Below the pieces are notes generated by a model. It was not told the DNA's origin. It saw nothing but the letters and a program-made list of their open reading frames with translations, and made no database searches. A stretch of 8,971 nt of DNA. It comes from Oceanospirillaceae bacterium (lineage in GTDB: Bacteria; Pseudomonadota; Gammaproteobacteria; Pseudomonadales; Balneatricaceae). The stretch is taken from NCBI GenBank assembly GCA_003523085.1, contig DPHD01000094.1, positions 4,003 to 12,973 of the forward strand. Direction: 5' to 3'. Position 1 is the stretch's first letter. Each line of letters opens with the position of its first letter. The position numbers and the translations under genes are program-made. Below, piece after piece: positions 6,896 to 8,971 of the stretch.

Positions 6896-8062
6896 CTAGC
6901 CTCGGCGATATATTTGCTGTGCCGCAGCGACGCCACTGCCCAGTTTAATGTTATAACCCAAATCGACCATTACCATTTCAGCGCTTGCAATGCCTGATAA
7001 GGCCATGACATCGGTCATTGCGCCAAGGTGTCCAATGCGAAATAGTTTGCCTGCCATTTGCCCAAGACCGCCACCAAAAGATACGCCATAAGCTTTGTAA
7101 GCGTGTTGCGTGATCAGGTTCGCATCCATGCCTTGTGGCACCATGATGGCCGTTACAGTATCTGAGTATAGGTCTGGGCTTTTAGCGCACAGATTTAGAC
7201 CCCATGCGTTTACCGCAGCCCTAACGCCCTTCGCAATGCGGTGGTGTCTTGCGTACACATTCTCCATGCCTTCGCTAAGAAGTAGGCTTACGCTGGCTCT
7301 TAGGCCGCTAAAAAGCTGTACAGGAGGCGTGTAGGGGTAGCTTCCAATGGCGTTGGCATTGGCCATGTCGTTAAAGTCAAAAAAGCAGCGTGGTAGGGTT
7401 GCGGTTTTGGTCGCTTGCATAGCCTTTGGGCTGACGCCGACGATAGCCAAACCCGTATTCAGCATGAAGCCTTTTTGAGCGCCGGTAATAGCAATGTCTA
7501 CACCCCAATCATCCATGCGGAATTCCATGCTGGCCAAAGAGCTAACCGCATCCACCATCAGCAATGCCTCATGCTTGGCTGCGTCCATAACCTTACGCAC
7601 CCCATGTACATCACTTTTTACCGCTGTAGCGGTTTCGTTGTGGGTCACCAATACCGCTTTGATATGGCCTTGTGTGTCGGCGCATAGGCGGCGGCCAAAT
7701 TCTTTGATCGGCGCCCCGGTGCCCCATTCACAATCAATCACCTCCACGTCGAGACCAAACCGTTGACACAGATCGATCCAACGTTGGCTGAACATGCCGT
7801 ACCGGGCAATAAGTACTTTATCGCCAGGGCATAGGGTATTGCTGATCGCACCTTCCCAGCCACCAGTGCCGGTTGCTGAAAACAGTAATACTTGACCCGT
7901 TATTGTTTTAAAGACCTTTTTAAGGTCATCTAAAAGGGGCATGTAATGGTCTGCAAAGTCGGGTGCTCGGTGGTCAAAGTTGCTGATGTTCATGGCGGCT
8001 TTAAGTACATCAGGCGTGTTAGTTGGGCCTGGGATAAAAATTGGATTTTGATGTTGCATCAT
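6896..8062 (-). CDS. bhcA: BhcA-like aspartate-glyoxylate aminotransferase (class V, PLP)
   Basis: A 388-residue fold-type I, class V aminotransferase. It closely resembles what I recall of Paracoccus BhcA, which moves the amino group of aspartate to glyoxylate, giving oxaloacetate and glycine in the beta-hydroxyaspartate cycle. Visible hallmarks are NPIFIPGPTNTP at the N-terminus, FSATGTGGWEGAISNTL (about 61-77), HNETATAVKSD (141-151), VDAVSSL (170-176), PLP lysine K197 in GAQKGFM, YPYTPPVQL (242-250), RHHRIAKGVRAAV, and FRIGHLG with R342 as the expected carboxylate-binding arginine. The ATG at 8062 has AAGG about 5 nt upstream; a second ATG follows directly. It is divergent from an IclR gene, matching bhcA/bhcR. 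No bhcB, bhcC or bhcD follows it. Serine-glyoxylate, alanine-glyoxylate or ureidoglycine-glyoxylate aminotransferases are relatives, so substrate preference is inferred. Confidence 0.82.
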   Translation of the reverse strand: MMQHQNPIFIPGPTNTPDVLKAAMNISNFDHRAPDFADHYMPLLDDLKKVFKTITGQVLLFSATGTGGWEGAISNTLCPGDKVLIARYGMFSQRWIDLCQRFGLDVEVIDCEWGTGAPIKEFGRRLCADTQGHIKAVLVTHNETATAVKSDVHGVRKVMDAAKHEALLMVDAVSSLASMEFRMDDWGVDIAITGAQKGFMLNTGLAIVGVSPKAMQATKTATLPRCFFDFNDMANANAIGSYPYTPPVQLFSGLRASVSLLLSEGMENVYARHHRIAKGVRAAVNAWGLNLCAKSPDLYSDTVTAIMVPQGMDANLITQHAYKAYGVSFGGGLGQMAGKLFRIGHLGAMTDVMALSGIASAEMVMVDLGYNIKLGSGVAAAQQIYRRG

Positions 8063-8165
8063 TACTACCTTTGGTTACGTCAGTCTATATCGGTAGTTTG
8101 CGTTCTAATTTACTAATAAACAATTTTTTTAAAAAATAATTCCATTTAAAATTAAAATAATTAAC

Positions 8166-8200
8166 TTATTGAAAATAAACGTTATTTAATATTTCAATAA
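8166..8200. repeat. Inverted repeat with perfect 9-bp arms, candidate BhcR operator
   Basis: TTATTGAAA (8166-8174) and its exact reverse complement TTTCAATAA (8192-8200) are separated by 17 bp. A shorter nested inverted repeat, AAATAA-ACG-TTATTT, lies at 8173-8187. The site sits near the middle of the divergent region, where a regulator could act on both genes. Binding by BhcR is inference. Confidence 0.5.
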
Positions 8201-8229
8201 ATATAGTTTCATATTTTCGGGAAATTAAA

Positions 8230-8245
8230 GTTGAAAAGTTTCCAC
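8230..8245. promoter_or_regulatory. IclR-type palindrome upstream of bhcR
   Basis: GTTGAAAAGTTTCCAC is a 16-bp near-palindrome in which six of eight pairs match (GT-GAAA against TTTC-AC). It resembles the GGAAA/TTTCC operators known for IclR itself. It covers the candidate bhcR -35 element about 40 bp before the start codon, so autoregulation is plausible. Confidence 0.42.
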
Positions 8246-8260
8246 GCTTATCGGTTAATA
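8231..8260 (+). promoter_or_regulatory. Candidate sigma-70 promoter of bhcR
   Basis: TTGAAA (8231-8236) is followed after 18 bp by TTAATA (8255-8260), with TACAAT (8259-8264) as an alternative -10. Transcription would start near 8268, leaving a leader of about 20 nt that includes GGAGG at 8276-8280. The match is moderate in AT-rich DNA, so it is tentative. Confidence 0.33.
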
Positions 8261-8285
8261 CAATAGTTAAATTGTGGAGGTGTAA

Positions 8286-8971
8286 ATGTTAAATGACATA
8301 AAACGTGGCCGTGGTCGCCCTAGAAACGTTGCTACTGACGCGGGTAAATCAACCGTGCAAGCGTTAGATCGAGGTATCGCTTTGCTACAAACAATCGCTC
8401 AGCACCATGGCGTGAGCTTAAGTGATTTATCGGTGCAGGTGGGTATGCCAGCTTCTAGCGCACACCGGTTGTTGATGACCCTGCAGCAACATGATTTTGT
8501 CGATTTTGATGAAAATACCCAACTGTGGCAAGTGGGTATTGAGGCGTTTAGGGTGGGCAGTGCCTACTTGTCACGGACCAACTTTATTGAAGCGGCGCAA
8601 GCACCGTTACGTCATTTGATGGAAGCCACCGGTGAAACGGCGAATTTAGCGGTCATGGACAATGCGGAAGTGGTATTTGTAGCTCAAGTGGAAACGACCA
8701 ACCCTATCCGGGCCTTTTTTAGTGCGGGCACGCGTGCACTTATGCATTCATCAGGCATTGGTAAAGCCTTGCTTGCACAACTGCCGCGGAATAAGGTCGA
8801 CGGTTTGTTAAAGACGGTTGGTTTGCCCCAATACACCGCCAAGACGCTTGTCACCCCTCAAGACCTGTATGCCGACTTAGATCTAATCTCAGCACGGGGC
8901 TGGTCGTTTGATGAAGAAGAGCGTTATACCGGCATGAGTTGTGTTGGTGCGGCGATACGTAACGCCCACGG
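8286..8971 (+). CDS. bhcR: IclR-family transcriptional regulator, BhcR-like (C-terminus off the window)
   Basis: The frame is open from the ATG at 8286 to the window edge, 228 full codons, translated by hand; perhaps 20-40 residues are missing. GGAGG ends 5 nt before the ATG, a strong ribosome site. Residues about 23-85 form the IclR winged helix-turn-helix: VQALDRGIALLQ, then SLSDLSVQVGMPASSAHRLL with the recognition helix, then a wing ending in WQVG. From about 95 the IclR effector domain follows, with LMEATGETANLAV, ALMHSSGIGKALLA and ARGWSFDEEERYTGMSCVGA, part of the small-ligand pocket. A basic AT-hook-like stretch, KRGRGRPRN, lies at 6-14. In Paracoccus, BhcR senses glyoxylate and controls the bhc genes. 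The divergent position next to bhcA supports the same role here. The IclR family is certain; the ligand is inferred. Confidence 0.85.
   Translation, partial: MLNDIKRGRGRPRNVATDAGKSTVQALDRGIALLQTIAQHHGVSLSDLSVQVGMPASSAHRLLMTLQQHDFVDFDENTQLWQVGIEAFRVGSAYLSRTNFIEAAQAPLRHLMEATGETANLAVMDNAEVVFVAQVETTNPIRAFFSAGTRALMHSSGIGKALLAQLPRNKVDGLLKTVGLPQYTAKTLVTPQDLYADLDLISARGWSFDEEERYTGMSCVGAAIRNAH

Larger units (their letters stand above)
8063..8285. promoter_or_regulatory. AT-rich divergent control region between bhcA and bhcR
   Basis: A 223-bp spacer that must hold both divergent promoters. It is strikingly AT-rich from about 8105 to 8225, with a T7/A6 junction at 8124-8136 that may bend DNA or act as an UP-type element. 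TTGAAA half-sites recur at 8169-8174 (plus), 8192-8197 (minus) and 8231-8236 (plus), with a variant, TTTCCA, at 8239-8244. No coding frame or RNA gene is apparent. I could not find a convincing -35/-10 pair for bhcA, which would fit a promoter that needs an activator. Confidence 0.6.

Noticed and set aside
7110..7766. Plus-strand open frames inside bhcA
   Set aside because: They overlap each other and conserved aminotransferase codons, and show no protein family features.
6896..8062. Purine-breakdown (ureidoglycine-glyoxylate) aminotransferase
   Set aside because: No allantoin or ureide genes are nearby, and the sequence fits recalled BhcA better; it is kept only as an alternative.
8124..8136. 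T7/A6 tract as a terminator or separate element
   Set aside because: It has no GC-rich stem. It may affect DNA bending but supports no separate call.

Overview
The window reads as chromosomal DNA from a gammaproteobacterium, probably a marine heterotroph. ThiC and ThiG look like Pseudomonas/Oceanospirillales types, base composition is moderate, and almost everything lies on the minus strand in one tightly packed pathway operon. This placement is from recalled protein resemblance; no search was run. I see no mobile element, CRISPR array, tRNA or rRNA.

Region 1 (1-6819, minus strand) is a thiamine biosynthesis operon. Its transcription order is TPP riboswitch - thiC - thiO - thiS - thiG - thiDE (fusion) - thiF with a C-terminal rhodanese domain, cut by the window edge. 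Intergenic gaps are 1 to 5 nt, or an overlap, so the genes are probably translationally coupled. ThiC makes the pyrimidine (HMP-P). ThiO, ThiS, ThiG and ThiF make the thiazole from glycine, DXP and protein-bound sulfur. The ThiD half of the fusion phosphorylates HMP-P and the ThiE half couples the two rings into thiamine phosphate. A TPP aptamer in the thiC leader gives product feedback.

Region 2 (6896-8971) is a divergent pair. The minus-strand gene is a class V PLP aminotransferase closely resembling BhcA, the aspartate-glyoxylate aminotransferase of the beta-hydroxyaspartate cycle (BHAC). The plus-strand gene, cut by the window edge, is an IclR-family regulator placed and built like BhcR. 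The 223-bp AT-rich spacer between them holds a 9-bp-arm inverted repeat and a second IclR-like palindrome overlapping a candidate bhcR promoter. These are likely operators.

The main point of interest is the BHAC-type module. In the known Paracoccus arrangement bhcA is followed by bhcB, bhcC and bhcD. Here bhcA is followed directly by the thiamine operon, so the remaining cycle genes, if present, must lie beyond bhcR or elsewhere. A possible metabolic link is that BhcA turns glyoxylate into glycine and ThiO oxidises glycine.
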